64,000 nucleotides of DNA from Numida meleagris. Its lineage: Eukaryota; Chordata; Aves; Galliformes; Numididae. A program made the position numbers and the translations under genes. Below are positions 1 to 33,100 of this stretch, piece by piece (position 1 is the stretch's first letter; each line of letters starts with the position of its first letter). The notes under the pieces were generated by a model. It saw only the letters and a list, made by a program, of their open reading frames with translations. It made no database searches and was not told the origin of the DNA. The stretch lies in contig NC_034409.1 of NCBI RefSeq assembly GCF_002078875.1, forward strand, positions 107,060,935 to 107,124,934. The letters run 5' to 3'.

Positions 1-3000
1 CTCTTTCTCTAAAATTAAGCCCAATTCTAGGCTTGCCCATGTTTGCCTGGAGAGCACTTTGTGCCCCAAGACAAACCAGGAGACGCTTGCTGGTATTACC
101 AGCAGTCCTCCCTCCACTTTGGGAGGTGTTGCAAAATGTGTAAATCAGCATAGCTCTTCAGCCCATGGTTTTCTTAATCAGGGCTTCAACTCCAGCCTTT
201 GAAGCAGGCTGTACTCACAACAGACCTATTAAGTTATTTGCTTCTGCTATTGTATAACCAGGAGATCCACACATGCCCCACAGTTACATAGAAGCCATCC
301 ATGCTTTCTAACATCAGTATTTATGCAAATCTGTGGGATATATCATTTGGCTTAGAGTTTTGACCAAAGTGCCAACCCTATATTTAAAAACTACCGTGCC
401 ATGGAATAGTATCTCAGCAAATTCTCCCTGTCCCAGAGAAAAAAAAAAAAAAAACTGGAGCTATTGGCTTCCAGTCACACCATCTCTAATTCTAGCCTCC
501 AAGCTTTGAATGATTCAGCAGCAGCAGACTAGGATCTTCCATGCATTATTTTGATCCCTAATCCTGCCCAGTCCTCCTCCTTTGATATGTAATAGGAGGC
601 TGCTGGCAATTGTGGTGAGTGGCTGCTGTTTGCCCAAGGGTGGTGAGCAGACACCAAATGCCAGAGCTGAAGTGTGTTACCACTTAGGCAGACTCTTTGG
701 CATGGCCTGAAAAAAGTAGATCTGCTGCTGCAGCTGGAAAGGCCCCAGGGATAGAGCTGATGGTGAGTTTGGCCAGACAGTGCTCACTGAGATAGTGAGG
801 AGGGCTAAATAACCCCAACAGTATGACATCGGCTCCCAACCTAGCTTCCCACTTTGCCAATTATAGCAGGAAAACAGGCTCTCCCAACCCGAGCATTAAG
901 TGTATGCCCATAGACGCATATATAGGAGTCCCTGCCTCATCCCAAAATAGTGCAGAAGTCATTTTCTCTTTTTAATATCAGCTCTCTTGCTCCTTATCTA
1001 AGCTCTGCGAATCACTTAGGCTTCTCAGACCCTGATGTTCCTATGCCTAGCCTTCATCTTAGCACAATACCTCCTGGAGCATGTCTTTATGAAAAACAAT
1101 TAAACCCTTGAGGACACTGCACAGGAACTCATCCCAGGAAACTCCCCAGCTCCTCTTGCACAAAGCCCTGGCCCTGCCTTGAGCTTTCTGGGGAGTTTCC
1201 ACTCCCTCTGGGCTTTGATTAGCACTGGTGCCACGTGGGTGGGTTTTTGGTGGGTCATGTGTCTGATGGACTGCATGGAAAGGGAAAGGTCTGAAGAGCT
1301 GCATGGGCCGATACGTTGTGTATGTCTGCAAGGCTAAACAAGCAAAAGCGAGGGTGGTGTCCTGAGGGAAGACACTGGTCTTTGATTTGTTCAGGTGTGC
1401 TTTGAAAAAAACATGGCAGAAGTCACGATGGTTAGGGTTTGGCTTCACATGGGCTGAAGACCTCTTCAGCTTTGTGTGCTGTGTCCTGATGGATGTAAAA
1501 GTAGGATGTCTTTCTTAGGTTTGATAGTCCTCATTCATTTTGAACCATCTCAGAGTCTGTAAAGAAGGATATTGAGATTACAGATGGGGCTATGGCTCAA
1601 GATGGCTCGTGAAAATCTGTAATTTCTGTTTGGTTCTTGTAGTCCTGTAACACCAGGGCAAGAGTTAGCATCACCTGGGGCAAAAGGCTCACAATTCATT
1701 TAGGCTCAGCTCAGGATCACTGGACTAGAGAGTTAAGAGCAGAAGCTGAAATTGGATGTAATTAAGCATCTGCAGAGCCTGTCTGGGGAAGATAAGTGTT
1801 GCATCCTGCAGAGGCAAATTGCCTTTTATTTGCTCAGAAGTAGGATGGGGTTTTCTGTAAGGGTAAAATTAGAGCTGGTGCCTCCTGGCTCAAATCCAGC
1901 GTTGATCATTCTGGGCCAGATTCAACATTGAATAGGCATCATGGCTTGCACCTAGTGTATAGGAAACTATGGTCACTGAGCATGAGACTGGAGCCAGGAA
2001 CACTAGTGGAATGTCTTCATCTAGGACAAATGGAAATAGCTTGGAATTAATAGGAAGGCTGGGTGTTAGTAGTCCCTACTACTACCATTGGCCTGAATTT
2101 ACCCAAGCTATGTTGCTTGGGTTACTTATTTTGATCCTGTGGCTCTTAACCCTGACTCTATATTTAGCAGAATAGCCCAACAAAAAAACACATGCTGATA
2201 ACCTGTGCTGGCACCTTGCTTCAACTTTAGGCCATGTTCTGAACTTCTTTAGACCCGCTTGTACCAATCATCTGACTATCCCTCCAGCCATGAGCTTCCT
2301 TACACCCAGAAATCTTCAGCCAATTTCAGAATTATCTAGAGCCCCTCAAAAACTTGCCTCCAAGCCCATGTCCCCCAGGGCATTATCTGTCAGGACAACG
2401 TTGCTGCCCCAAGCCCCAGCTCTTACACAGGCACCACCTTGGTGAAGGTAGGTGGTAGCTTAAGGGTTGGTAACCATTTAACCCTATAGACAACGAGACT
2501 TACTCTACATCTTTGGCCCTTGCTTTTAACATACTGGTAGACCAAGCTCTTTGATTTCTTCTATACTTGTCCATAATCATAACTCTAGCCCTTGTGTTAG
2601 CCCATTAGCCTGGTCAGCTCAGCCCCACCCAACCTACTCAACAATAAGTTTTGAGAGCAAACTCTCACAATGAGCACTCACCCTAGGAGGATGCAACACA
2701 TGAAACACATGGCTCTGCTGCCATCATGGTCATCTTCCTTCCTTAAGAGTCTACAGCATGCAATCATAAACCCAGTTTTCCAGCTCCTAGACCAAAGTCC
2801 TCAGATAAGTGCAGTAATACTCTGAAGCATTTCATAGGAGCTTCTTATTTTTTGGCCCTTCCTGGGGCCATTTTAACAACAAAGTGTAGGCAGTCTTGGG
2901 GGGGATTTAGCTGTCCTTACTTTGGCCACCACCATTCCTAGGTTTTCATCCAGACAGTCTACACTCCCTCTCTGGTCAGTGCAGGACACTCAGCTCACCC

Positions 3001-5926
3001 AGAGAGTCAGGTTGGTATGGGAGGAATAAACACACTGAGGTTTCCTCTTTTTCTCTCCACTGACTATTGAGGGAGTTTTTGCATGCTTGAGGCCTATTAA
3101 GAGACCTAAAGCTGGCTGTGCTGGATCCCACCAGGCTGTGAAAATTTATATTTAATTGATAGTCTACACAACTGTGATGAAATATAGCTGACTAGCCCCA
3201 TTCTCTCAGTTTTATTTAACTTGCCAATATATTTCCAGCTTTTGCAAACATGTTCTTTGCTGGTGATCTCAAAAATTAATTAATAAGTAGTCTGCATACA
3301 GCCCCCTGCATTGAGATCTGGGATGTTTGGCAGGGGAGACAGCACTGCAGTGGGTGCCTGGTCCTGCTGCAAGGGCACTGTAAGCACAAGTCTTCAGTGA
3401 TGCTTAGGCACCTGCTGCCATGAATTTTGGCAGTGAAAGGAGCTGGGACACTGCTGTGCTTAGGCAATCAGCTGAGCCCTTCCCTAGGCACCATACGTGG
3501 ATCCCCACCACTTCTGGAAAACTGCCTGACACTGTGTGTCTATGTTCATGCAGCCCATGCTGAGCAAGGAAGCGGTGGTAAGTGGAGGCCACAGAGAGAT
3601 GCTGCAGTCAGAGGGGAAAAAAAAGAAAACAAGCAAAAAAAACCCCATAATCTTCTTTTTGGTAGGAGCTGTCAGAAAAACACCTGGTGGAGAGCTAATT
3701 TCAGCTGTTACCTGATACCAGCTTGATATCACAGTACCATCTTGGGTGGGGTCTTTGTAGAGAACAACTTTGCTACAAGAACATTAAAGCTGTAACAGCT
3801 GGCTCAGACAATGCAGGTAAAAGGAAATAAAAGGGGAGGATAAGAAAGTAATTGTCATAATTAGGCAGGAGAAGAAAATTGAACAGTCTGTGTAGGGGGG
3901 AGCAGAGACAGCAAAGTGCTGCTGGGTTGCCTGCTGCAGGTGTTGAGCTTTAATGGCAAAGATTCAAAAAAACATTAAGAGTTGTATAATTAATATCCTA
4001 TGAATAATGCAGATAGGTGCCCTCACAAGTAGTTGAATAACTGATTTTGTTACAGGGGTGCTGCATAATTTTACAATATGCTTCTCTTTTTTAGCTGCCT
4101 GGTTGATTTTCTGCCTCTTCTTCCTCTTCCATGTTTCTGTTTAATGATCTGTTGGCTTTTTTTTTTTTCATTGAATCAATAAATTTCCTGCACCTCAGCC
4201 CATTTCACTGCTGTGAGAGGTCCTTAAAAACCTGGCCCAAACAAGGCAGCAGGGAGTGAAGGAAGGCTTTCTGAAGTCCTTCATCATAGATAATGGAGTG
4301 GAAAAGGAGAAGGTTCCTGCAGAGGCAGTAGGAAAAAGTCTGCAGTGGCTGGGCCAAGTGACAGGTAGACTGAAGTGCAGGGGTTGCTGCTGGCAGCTTC
4401 ACTCATGAAAAACTCTGAAATAGTTTCTCCATTAGATAAGACAGCAATGGCTTCCAGCCTCCAGAAGATACAGAGCAGAGGAAACACCTACAGTGGGGGC
4501 TGAAGGCTATGGCCCATCCTTTGTGTTCAGTTTTTCCTCCACTGTGAGTTATTCTTTGGCTCTGGAGGTCTTCAGTCACTGAAAGCTCAAAGGAAAGAAG
4601 AGGAGGTGACAACGGCAAGTCTTAAGCATCCTACCAGTGGCAGCTGGCTCACCTGAAGGAAAGAAGTGCATGCTGGGCTGCTGGTATGTGTGGTAGCTGT
4701 GGGCACACCTACGCACCAGGAGGGACAGCCAGGTCATGCCAGGGTGACAGCACAGCTGGCAACTGCAGTCATCTGGGAGTTCTCTTTAATGTCTCCTGGG
4801 TCAAGGTTGCTGTCAAGAATGAGGCTAAAATAAGAAAGGATGGATATGTTTATAGTCTGATGGCTTCTTAAGATGAGGGATCAGCACCTAGTGCAACCCA
4901 GGCATAAAAGCAGGCTCTAGCTTGGGGCAGCCATTCCCTGGAGAGTCTCCTAACTTCTTATTTGCATGTATGCTAGAAAACATCTTGGCTGCAGGTGGAT
5001 GTTCCTGGTGAGAAAATGGATGCCTTCCTGGCCCATGTTCTTCCAATGACTTGAATGAAGAATGGGATGCAAAACAGACTGAATTTAATCCATAGTTAAA
5101 GGATTATTTCTTCTTGGCTCCTCAACAGTCACATGCTCAGTGGAAATCCGGTGGCAGCATGTGTGTCACAATGTAATGTTAACAGCCTCATTACATATCG
5201 ACTCTGTTGCAGCCCAGACGCTGCAGCCAAGCTCCCTCCCTGGCAGCAGGGAGGTGCTGGTGCCCATGGTCTCACTCCACTCCAAATGTCTTTTGGATGA
5301 AATAGTAGGTTGGGGCTGGCTCTTCAGGAGGGTCACTGACGTGTTAGATGGGGTGGTAGGGTGAAAACCAACCCCCTGGGCTGTCAGCAGCTTTCTTCAC
5401 ACACCTCACCACCCATCCCCATGCCACAGCACAGAGCCGCCCCGAGCCCTGCTGTCTTGGCAAGATCCTGTTCCTGCCTTCCTCAGAATAGGGCGAGCTA
5501 GAAAACAAGCTTCCTGCAGCACCAGCATGCACCAACTTGCTTTCTGCTCACTAGCCACTTCTCCCCAGGTCCATTCTTCTCCATGACTGGCAGAGGAGAA
5601 CCTGTATCTGATGGAGGATGGTGAAGAAGGCTATGCGGGAGGCCTTCAAGGAAGCCATTCTCCTCTGGCATGGCCACAGGACACAGACATGGCTAAGGAC
5701 TGTGCTCTGCTTGAGTGGAAATTTTTGTCCCTTTGCATCTTGATACCCAGTGGGTTTTGTTAATCTGACATATATTTAGGACTTAGAGGCCGTTAGGAAA
5801 ACAGGCAGAACTCAGAGAAACAGCAGAAGGACAGGAGGGGGTTTGAAGCATTGCTGCTTGTAAAGTGGGTCTAGGGCTGTGAGAATGCTCTCTGTGTGCA
5901 TGTATGTGTGTGAAATACTTAATAAA
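1..5926. other. Intergenic DNA downstream of RIPK4
   Basis: No splice-supported exons, RNA genes or recognisable transposons were found. Short open frames exist on both strands but overlap each other and resemble no protein I know. Confidence 0.6.
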
Positions 5927-6193
5927 TACTTTATATAATAATAATAATACTCAAGTTGCATCAGGAGAGGTTCAGTTTGGATATTAGGAAACAGTTCTTC
6001 TCAGAAAGAGCAGTGAGGCGCTGGCACAGGCTGCCCAGGGAGGTGGTGGAGTCACTGTCCCTGGAGGTGTTCAAGAACCTCATAGATATGGCACTGAGGG
6101 ACGTGGTTAGTGGGCATGGTGGGGGTGGGCTGACGGTGATCTTAGTGGTCTTTTCCAACTTTAATGATTCTATGATTCTACTTTATATAATAA
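5927..6193. repeat. 15-bp direct repeat flanking the CR1 copy (apparent target-site duplication)
   Basis: TACTTTATATAATAA occurs at 5927-5941 and again at 6179-6193, immediately bracketing the CR1 fragment. The leading T may belong to the CR1 tail, leaving 14 bp. Low complexity of the target makes chance possible. Confidence 0.6.
5942..6180 (+). mobile_element. CR1 LINE 3' fragment
   Basis: The core from about 5953 contains the CR1 ORF2 C-terminal coding remnant ([32 protein letters not shown]) and the terminal tail TTTAATGATTCTATGATTCTA. Only the last about 230 bp are present, the usual 5' truncation. The insertion is flanked by a direct repeat (see the target-site entry). Confidence 0.92.
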
Positions 6194-6333
6194 ATAACAA
6201 ATAATACTTTATATATAAGTAGTAAAACTTTACAAACAACTCTTCTACTGGCCAAAGACTGCCCATTTCTGTAAACATCAGACCAGTGATGCATCAGCAG
6301 AGAGCAGATGGTCAAACAGATGTTCCAAAGATT

Positions 6334-6533
6334 TTATATACATATATATATATTATATATAATACTATACATATATAATATTAAAAGGACTATTTAACTA
6401 TTACATATATTACATATTATACCATATATATTATATACCATATGTTATATACGTTATATATATCTTTATATATCTTTATATATTGTATATTACATACTTA
6501 TGCACGTATGTAGTTTTATATATATATAAAATA
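6334..6533. repeat. TA-rich low-complexity tract
   Basis: About 200 bp of degenerate TATA, CATATA and TTATATAC units containing many near-palindromes. It has no coding potential and probably arose from an expanded TA microsatellite. Confidence 0.85.
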
Positions 6534-9002
6534 AATGGCAACAGTTAAGAACAATGTAGGATTCTGGAAATCTTTAAATATTTATTACAGATAATGCAAA
6601 CACTGTGGTGACTGTGATGTGGAAGGTGTTCTCCTTCTGGGCCTTTTATTTCCCCGCTGCTCAGAGCAGGATAGTTTTTAGAGTCTTCCTCCAGATTTTA
6701 ATGCTGAAAATGTTGAGTCAAAATGTTGAATTTGGTGAATGTTGCTCTGATCCAGCCTGTATTCAGCAGGCTCAGAGTATCTAAACTGGAACAGCCACAG
6801 TAGTGCTCATGGCTGTGCAAGAAGCTATTTCTTCATCTTGTTTTTGCAGCTGGGATTTGATTCCTTCCCAACAGCGGCAGCACCTCGAGGGAGTGGATTG
6901 CAGGGCTGCGGTCTTGCTGTGATGTGTCTGACTAGGCAGCCTGGAGCAATGCACCTTGGGGCAACTTTTGGCTATTGGGATGATCTGACAGACCACAGGG
7001 AGCAGGGATGGAGCAGCTAAGTGGGAGAGCTGCAGGCTGCGCTGGCACCAAGTGGATGGTGGGATTAGGTTAGCAAAGCATCACACTAACTTCAGTGCAG
7101 TACTGCCAACTCCTGTCTGATTTTCGTAGTCTGTTTCTGAAAGCAAAGCACTGCAATCTTGTCTGAACATGGCGTGGACTGGGGCAAGTTTGCTGGATGT
7201 GGTGGTTTAAGAGCTCCCTACCTTGAAAAGGGCCTAATTTTCACCACAAAACTAAGAAGTGAATGTCGCATTTGTGGATGTGTGCGCAAACACCCACCCA
7301 TGTGTGTGAAGGCCAAGCGTGGGCATGCATTGGCTCTGTACGTGGGTCGGCCAGTGCGCGTGTCTGTGTAGGCAGGTACACATGCACACACACCGGGCCA
7401 TCCCTGTGATCAAAGTGAAGAAACAGCCGCATTAAAAAGCGTGAATAACTTCAGATCACGTCCTTATTGCCTCTGGTGTCTCACCTCGCCCAGCCTCACC
7501 CTGTCCCACGTCCCTGCTAATTGCCTGCAAACAGCAGCAGGGAGGCAGCGGCTGCCAGGACTGGAGCATGCTCACCACGAGGCTGAACGGGTCGGGCCTT
7601 TCTCTGTGAAGCTGTAATGTGTTGTGAAGCTTGTGTGAGGGTGAGACACCACCTCCTTGGCAGCCGCAGAGCAAAGGGCAGGGAAGGTGGGAGAGGGGCC
7701 AAGGGAATGCCCTGTGTGGAGCAGGCATTCGATTTTGCAAATGACCAAATACGTTGTACACGTAGAACTGCTACTGATAGAGCCACTGAGATAAAAGTTC
7801 CCAATGTTTATTATAATTGTGGCCTGCTTAACCTCCTACAATGCCCTTAGCTAAGCATCTCTGCAAACAAAAAGCAAACAAAACAAACAAACAAACAAAA
7901 CAAAAAAAAGCAACCAAGATGATGCTGCGACAAAGCCAGCCTCACCAGGGGTTTTAAAACGCAGAGCAGGCATCAGGAATGACAGCTCAAGACTTGGCAT
8001 GCTGTGCCGTGAGTCTGCAGCCCATCTTCATCTTGCCACAGCCAGAGGTTGCTCCCTGCAGCTGTCCTGTGTTGCCTCTTGCTTTCCCATAGGGCAGATG
8101 TGCTTTTAAAGGATGCTCCATCATGACAGTGCAAAATCAAGTAGGGGCAAAAACTTTGGGGCAGTGCTTGCAAATGGGCCCTTGCCCATTCCTCTGCAGG
8201 ACAGCACAGGGCATCTTTCCCCTTGCCATTATCAGTTCTAGTGTCTGCTTTGTGCTTTTGCATGTTTCTTCTCAAGCCTTCCCAAGCAAGGTGTTTCTGT
8301 GCAGATCACGAGTTGCTCTTTGTTAGCATTTAAATGGTCTACATAATTGCAGAGGGAAGCCTGAAACTCTCTCCATTAGTTTTCCAAAAGCAAAAGGGAA
8401 ATAAGGTGGCAGTAGCGGTGATTTCGCTCCACTTTTGTTCATATGCCTGCTGTGTGGTCTCCTACAAGCTCTTGACATCCTCAGTGGGGTGACGATGGCA
8501 GCAAGGTGTTCCTGGTTGGACTGGGAGCTGTAGGCGGGCTTTGTGCCAGCCTCTCTGCCACAGCCTCGCTGGTGAATCAGAGCCATGCAGCCGCCTCCCC
8601 GTGCCACTTGCAGTCTGCCTCGCAACGGCTGCCTTCTGTGCCCCATGTCTGGCTGCTGGCAGCCCGTGACGCCAAACCACAGCGTTATCATGACCACCCA
8701 ACATGCTGGGATCTGCCCTCTGCTCTCTCCTCTGTTGAAACAGTTTCCTGAGCTGTTGCCATCCATTTAATCATCATCAGCTTTGGGTTGGAAGTCTTTC
8801 CCTAGTGTGGGTCCCCAGAGATATTATTTGGTGTTTCACTGCAGCGGGGAGCTGAAAGCATGTCATGAAAGCCGGTGGGAGCGGGGCAGCACCATGTGCC
8901 ATGCATCCTCCTGCACTACCCAGCCTCTGTTGTAACAGCAGTCAGAATCTTCATGTGGAGGCTCGAGCACATGTGTGAGCCAAAGAACAGGATGAGCTGA
9001 GC
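6534..9002. other. Intergenic DNA, moderately GC-rich
   Basis: It includes a short AAAC-type run (7874-7908) and CA/GT-rich sequence at 7270-7400. Overlapping open frames on both strands near 7450-8770 look like GC-driven noise. No gene is supported. Confidence 0.55.
7874..7908. repeat. (AAAC)n simple repeat
   Basis: Imperfect AAAC/AAACA units interrupted by an A run. Confidence 0.85.
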
Positions 9003-9765
9003 TCACAAAATCACAAAATCAGAATATCTCGAGTTGGAAGGGACCCACAAAGATCATCAAGTCCAACTCCTGGCTCCACACCAGAAATTCAAACCCTGTG
9101 TTTGAGAGCAGTGTCCAAATGCCTCCTGAACTCCAGCACTCGGGGGCGAGCCCTGGGCAGCCTGTTCCATGCCCACCACCCTCTGGCACAAACCCTTTCC
9201 CTAACCCTCAGTTACCCCTCCCCTGACGCAGCTCCATGCCGTTCCCTCGGGCCCTGTCGCTGTCACAGAGAGCAGAGCTCAGCGCTGCCCCTCCGCTCCC
9301 TGTGAGGAGCTGCAGCCGCCATGAGGCCTGCCCTCAGCTCCTCTGCTCTGGGCTGGACACACCGAAGGGCCTCAGCCGCTCCTCACACACCTTGCCCTTA
9401 GACCTTTCCCCATCTCTGTAGCTCTCCTTTAGACGCACTCCAACAGATTTATGTCCTTCTTACATCACAGCACCCAAACCTGCACCCAGTGCTGGAGGTG
9501 AGGCCGCACAGCACAGAGCAGTGGGGTCAGCCCCTCCCCTAGCCCAGTGGCAGTGCTGGACCTGGTGCCCCCCGGGGAACAGTTGTCCCTTTGGCTCCAG
9601 GGGATGCCGCTGGCTAAGGTACAGCTTGCCATCAGCCAGAACCTCCAGGTTCCTTTCCGTGGGGCTGCTCTCCTGTCTCTGATCCCCTGTGTGCACTTAT
9701 ATTTGAGGTTGCCCCATCCCAGGTGCAGAATCCAGCACTTGTTCTTGTTAAACTACAGGCCTCAG
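9003..9765 (-). mobile_element. CR1 LINE fragment, about 760 bp
   Basis: It is inverted relative to the plus strand. The 3' tail appears as tandem TCACAAAA at 9003-9018, followed by GAGTTGGAAGGGACC and AAGATCATCAAGTCCAACTC, hallmarks of CR1. Further on, the C-terminal ORF2 region is heavily eroded. The left border is sharp; the right (5') border near 9765 is approximate. Confidence 0.88.
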
Positions 9766-11599
9766 GACTTGCATGCAGAGCAGCCTGGTGCCTTGCTTGT
9801 GCAGGTTTTCACCCCTCTGCCGAAGGAGCCCTTGGTGGTGCAGCTCGGCTCCCACACGCCTTGTTTTCCTGGCAGCCCTGCCGTGTGGAGCTGAGGTGGT
9901 GCAACGAGGAGGCAGGAATGAAAAGTCTGAGGTTTGCCTCCAGGCCTCTTTGCAATCGCCCAGCAATCCTCTCCCCTCGCCTGCTGCCAGGCGTGTTTGA
10001 ACCGCAGGCTTGTTGAGTCCTCTCAAGGCCTGTAGAAACATGGCACTGCAGCTCCTGGGTCTGAGGAGTGGGTAAATAACACCAGCGGGTGCTGGGAACA
10101 GGCTGTTGGGAAGACAGGTCACGCACCACGGGCTGCCTCGTCACCCAGAGACCAAAGCTTGGATCCAGGAGGTGGCAAGAGGCACTGTCCGCTGCTAGGA
10201 CTCTGCTCCTCCGAGCTCTGCTACTGTGGGGGGTTAGAGCTCAGCTCTGCAGCACTCTCCTTGCCATCACATCGAATACCAAACCCATTTGCCAAGAACA
10301 CAGGGGTTTGAACGCCTTTTTGGGGATTGTGCGATTGCTGGAGCCAGGGGTTGGAGCGGGCAGAAGCTGCATGTGGCGTGACAGCTCCTAATCCTGCCTT
10401 TGCTCGATTCTGGGTGTGCGCTGAGGGTGAGGGAGTGAAGCTGCTGCAAAGTCCAGCTGGGACTTCAGTAACTCAGCAAGCAGCACACATGACCAGGAAA
10501 GTCACCCATGGGAGACCTTCACAAAGCAGTAATTCCTAGCTGCTCCTAATGCTCACACTGCACCCCATTCAGCCCTCCTGCCTCTATGGGAGGCCGCTAC
10601 ATGAGGAAAATCGCCCCTTCCAACCTCAGCAGCATGGCATTCAATCCCCTAGTTGCTTTTTCCCCAGTGCCTTCTATGTAACACATAGCTGTTGCCTATT
10701 GTTGTGAAAGACTGGAAAATAAGGACTCATAAGTGTGGCTTCATGTTTAATTAGAAGCTAATGTGCTAGTATTATTAGGCACTGAAGGAATGTACTGGCG
10801 AAGCAGTGCTCGAGTTGTTTTAAAAGCATAAGTGTATACTTTCTCTTTGCCTAGCTGGCACACGCTGGCATTATTAGGAGGCACAAGTGCTGCTACTTAG
10901 TCCTACAGCTCTTCTTTTGAAGTTCAGGCAAATACCACTGGAATTAAGTATCTCAAATCTGTTTGTTTGGAGGACTTGAAGCATAAGGTGTGTCCCAGGC
11001 TAAGCCCAATGTTTAATCACAGCAGCACAGGACTTGAGAGAGTAAGTGGTCTGTGGCTAAATTTCTGTAAAGAGATAGTGATGAAGTGCAGCTTAATGAA
11101 ACACAATAACTGCACTGGTCTCAGAAGAGGCTAAAGGAAGCAGTAAGCAAATTACAATATTCTTGTTTGTTTTATGAGAAGTTTCACTGTCATCGCATTT
11201 AGGAAACTTGCTGTGACTGTTAGGCTCAGTAAGAGGCATACTGCTTTGTAACCTCCAAATACTGACACAAGCACAGCTTCACCGCCTACTTCGTAGTACA
11301 GTTCCACTAGGCAGGTGGTGAAACATCTCCAACAGGGAGCAGTTTGCATCTACCTGCTTACATAAAGCTCTGCACTACATGGAATTTAGCCAGAGGGTTT
11401 CAAACAGGTACAGAGGGGTACCCTCTGTGTAGCCAGGAACAGTCTCAAGCAGCAGCGAGCACCAACCCTTCCTTCTTTATTGTTCAGCCAGCACTGCTGC
11501 CATCACCCACGAGAGGAGCAGCTTTGCTCTCAGGGAGGTAGAAGCCTTTGATTTGCTTCAAGATGGGAAAGAAAACCAACATGACAAAATACAGGCATG
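9766..11599. other. Intergenic DNA between a CR1 copy and the RIPK4 3' end
   Basis: Unique sequence with no supported exon, RNA gene or transposon. Overlapping open frames at 9750-10540 on both strands are not credible as genes. Confidence 0.55.
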
Positions 11600-11614
11600 T
11601 ATGGGACACAATAT

Positions 11615-11620
11615 TTTATT
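11615..11620 (-). promoter_or_regulatory. Distal RIPK4 poly(A) signal AATAAA
   Basis: TTTATT on the plus strand reads AATAAA on the gene strand, about 1.04 kb after the stop codon. Cleavage is expected some 15-25 nt further, near 11595. Confidence 0.6.
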
Positions 11621-12208
11621 AATAATGTGCCACATTTGAACTTTGACAAGAGTGAAATTAAAAGGTGTATTAAAACATACCCACTCTAAACAATCTATTT
11701 TCTTCAGTAGAAAAAAAGCATACAACAGGTGGAAATACTATATACACAGTATATCAGTCTAGGCAACACACAGTTCATTCTCCCAGGACATGTACTGTGG
11801 CGTGGCTGGTATGGTTCTCTAACATGTCCCTACAAACATCACTTTGCAAATAGATAAAATGGTGTTAGAATATACCATCCAGTTAAAGTCCAGTATGAAT
11901 TTTCTTTTTTTTTTTTTTTAACCACTAAGCACATACTTCAGCTTACTGATCTTAAAATGGATAGAAGATGGTACTGCATATGAAGAGATCAGTGTTAAGC
12001 TTTTACTTCTGCTTGTGTAATTTCGGGATCCTTTCTTGTTAATGACAGTCTGCCTCAGTCATCTTGATTACATGGAAAACTATAATCAGTGTCTCCATTA
12101 AACAGAATACCTTCTGAAAATGAAACTTAGCCAGGGTTTATGATTAACAGTATCTTGAATAGCTCTTTCTTCACCTCTTGCATTCATTTCCAGTAGATTT
12201 GTGTTGGG

Positions 12209-12214
12209 TTTATT
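12209..12214 (-). promoter_or_regulatory. Proximal RIPK4 poly(A) signal AATAAA (alternative)
   Basis: A second AATAAA on the gene strand lies 441 nt after the stop. It would give a short 3'UTR isoform. Use is not demonstrable from sequence alone. Confidence 0.35.
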
Positions 12215-12654
12215 TTACTGCGGAGGCTTCGAGCCCAAAATACAGATCACTGCAATAAACCAGGAACCTAATCCATCCTTTTTCTGAGGAAAATCAGAAT
12301 GTTAGTTCTTAAATTAGTTTGTCCAAAAAAAAAAAAAAAAAAAGGCAAGGGGAACCCTTTCTCACAACATCGTGGGAGGGGAATATCACTATACAAGTGG
12401 GGCAGGCACACGCAGAGTGGATGATCCAGACCACAGTGTGGTGGGCTCCAGCTCTTAACCTTACATTTGGCTTTAGTCCACGTGCTCCCTCTCACACACT
12501 TGAACATGAGTAGCTCCTTGCTGGCCGCCCCTCAGTCCATCTGCTGACGCTGCTGGCGAGCAGGTCACTGCACAGCTGGACAAGGCTCTTGTGAATCAAG
12601 TTCCAGCAACCTTCTCGCACCAGGCAGAAAGGTAGCAAGTACTGTATCTTTTGG

Positions 12655-32828
<20,174 letters not shown>

Positions 32829-32895
32829 GCCGCCCCTCGGCCGCCGCCCGGTTCCGCGCTCCACCGCGCCGCCGCCTCCCGCCGGCCCAGGTGAG

Positions 32896-32958
32896 TCAGG
32901 TGCGCCCCGGGGGCCGGGCCCGGCCCAGGAAGTGACGGCGTCCCGGCCCCGCCGCCAT
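32896..32958 (-). other. Possible upstream ORF in the RIPK4 5' leader (20 codons)
   Basis: An ATG at 32958-32956 with G at -3 and G at +4 opens 20 codons ending in TGA at 32898-32896, 67 nt before the RIPK4 start codon. It matters only if transcription starts upstream of 32958, which the sequence does not prove. Confidence 0.35.
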
Positions 32959-33100
32959 GGCGCGGGCACGGGGCGGCGCTGCGGGAGGGGTCTTCTCGCC
33001 GTCGGGCAGCGCCATCCCTCGTCTCGCGCCTCTGGGGCGAGCACAAAAGCGGTGGGTGTGTGAGAGTGACCTGCCTCGGCGGCCGGGAGCTGCCAGAGGT

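Larger units (their letters stand above)
11600..12654 (-). other. RIPK4: RIPK4 3' untranslated region (probable extent)
   Basis: About 1.05 kb from the stop codon to just past the distal poly(A) signal. It contains a 19-nt A run on the plus strand (12325-12343), read as a T tract in the mRNA sense, and no coding potential. The extent is inferred from the hexamers, not from transcripts. Confidence 0.7.

Noticed and set aside
1059..1448. 129-codon minus-strand frame
   Set aside because: No family resemblance, low-complexity composition and no flanking gene signals.
8323..8766. 147-codon minus-strand open frame
   Set aside because: It overlaps other long frames on both strands in GC-rich sequence, has no recognisable domain, and no splice or promoter context supports it.
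9748..10144. Overlapping open frames on both strands near 9.75-10.14 kb
   Set aside because: Four frames overlap, partly within CR1 sequence. This is typical of GC-rich noise.
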